Shown: in pieces, positions 63,945 to 64,000 of the stretch
How the letters are laid out: each line of letters opens with the position of its first letter
How positions within the stretch are numbered: position 1 is the stretch's first letter
Origin: Vibrio bivalvicida
GTDB lineage: Bacteria; Pseudomonadota; Gammaproteobacteria; Enterobacterales; Vibrionaceae
DNA length: 64,000 bases
Reading direction: 5' to 3'
Assembly (NCBI RefSeq): GCF_001399455.2
Contig: NZ_LLEI02000010.1
Coordinates: forward strand, 62,001 to 126,000
The notes under the pieces: generated by a model
The model's database searches: none
The model's input: the letters and a program-made list of their open reading frames with translations, nothing else
What the model was told of the DNA's origin: nothing
Made by a program: the position numbers and the translations under genes

Positions 63945-64000
63945 ATGAAGATATTTGTGACAGGCGGAGCTGGATTTATTGGTTCGGCATTAGTAAGGCA
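63945..64000 (+). CDS. SDR-type nucleotide-sugar epimerase/dehydratase (partial)
   Basis: The window ends 18 codons in. MKIFVTGGAGFIGSALVR is the NAD-binding start of extended SDR enzymes such as RmlB or GalE. Which one cannot be told. It shows the polysaccharide locus continues. Confidence 0.85.
   Translation, partial: MKIFVTGGAGFIGSALVR

Overview
The window looks like chromosome 1 of a Vibrio. The core genes yicC-rph-pyrE-(two lipid A acyltransferases)-slmA-coaBC-radC-rpmB-rpmG-mutM-coaD, followed by a waa/wav LPS core locus ending in hldD, are in the order I know from Vibrio cholerae and its relatives. The short hairpin repeats and the CCGCACC heptamer array remind me of V. vulnificus, but I cannot fix the species from sequence alone. 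No tRNA or rRNA gene and no CRISPR array was seen.

Region 1 (1 to about 14,860) is the right-hand part of an integrative genomic island inserted beside the 3' end of yicC. A tyrosine integrase sits next to yicC with short arm-like repeats between them. The 3' end of yicC is, to my knowledge, the integration site of SXT/R391-mobilised genomic islands in vibrios. The island carries an S-pyocin-type toxin with its immunity gene, a NYN/OST-HTH protein, two small exported proteins, a WYL regulator, a RadC-DUF2787-DUF2787-small membrane protein operon, and a tightly packed four-gene cassette (C5 DNA methyltransferase, N-domain + DUF262 protein, DUF3696 ATPase, unknown protein). That cassette is my best candidate for an undescribed defence system. 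The left end of the island is outside the window.

Region 2 (14,867-25,407) is housekeeping: nucleotide metabolism (rph, pyrE), lipid A acylation, nucleoid occlusion (slmA), coenzyme A synthesis (coaBC, coaD), ribosomal proteins L28 and L33, and DNA repair (mutM, radC). Three intergenic spaces here hold clusters of GGGCTTCGCCC-type mini-hairpins.

Region 3 (25,511-41,865) is the LPS core locus. It has the heptose epimerase hldD, heptosyltransferases, the Kdo transferase waaA, the Kdo kinase kdkA, the O-antigen ligase waaL, WavE and several accessory glycosyltransferases. Two fusions stand out: a glycosyltransferase joined to a polysaccharide deacetylase, and a nucleotidyltransferase joined to a HAD phosphatase that lies beside an APH-type kinase.

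Region 4 (41,934-64,000, running off the right edge) is the surface polysaccharide (O-antigen/capsule) locus, in its usual Vibrio place after hldD. It opens with a frameshifted secreted beta-propeller gene, a long palindrome resembling a JUMPstart element, an MBOAT/SGNH acylation pair and nested IS3-family remains. It continues with wzz, a legionaminic-acid-type nonulosonate pathway (dehydratase, aminotransferase, hydrolysing epimerase, NeuB-like synthase, NeuD-like acyltransferase, CBS-nucleotidyltransferase, NeuA-like CMP transferase), an amidotransferase trio (PseA/WbpG-like, HisF-like, HisH-like), a MurJ-like flippase, an HpcH/HpaI aldolase-like gene, a PglC-like initiating transferase, an AsnB-like amidotransferase, an unknown GT-B protein and the start of an SDR epimerase. 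No Wzy polymerase or Wza/Wzc export gene is seen, so the locus probably continues to the right.
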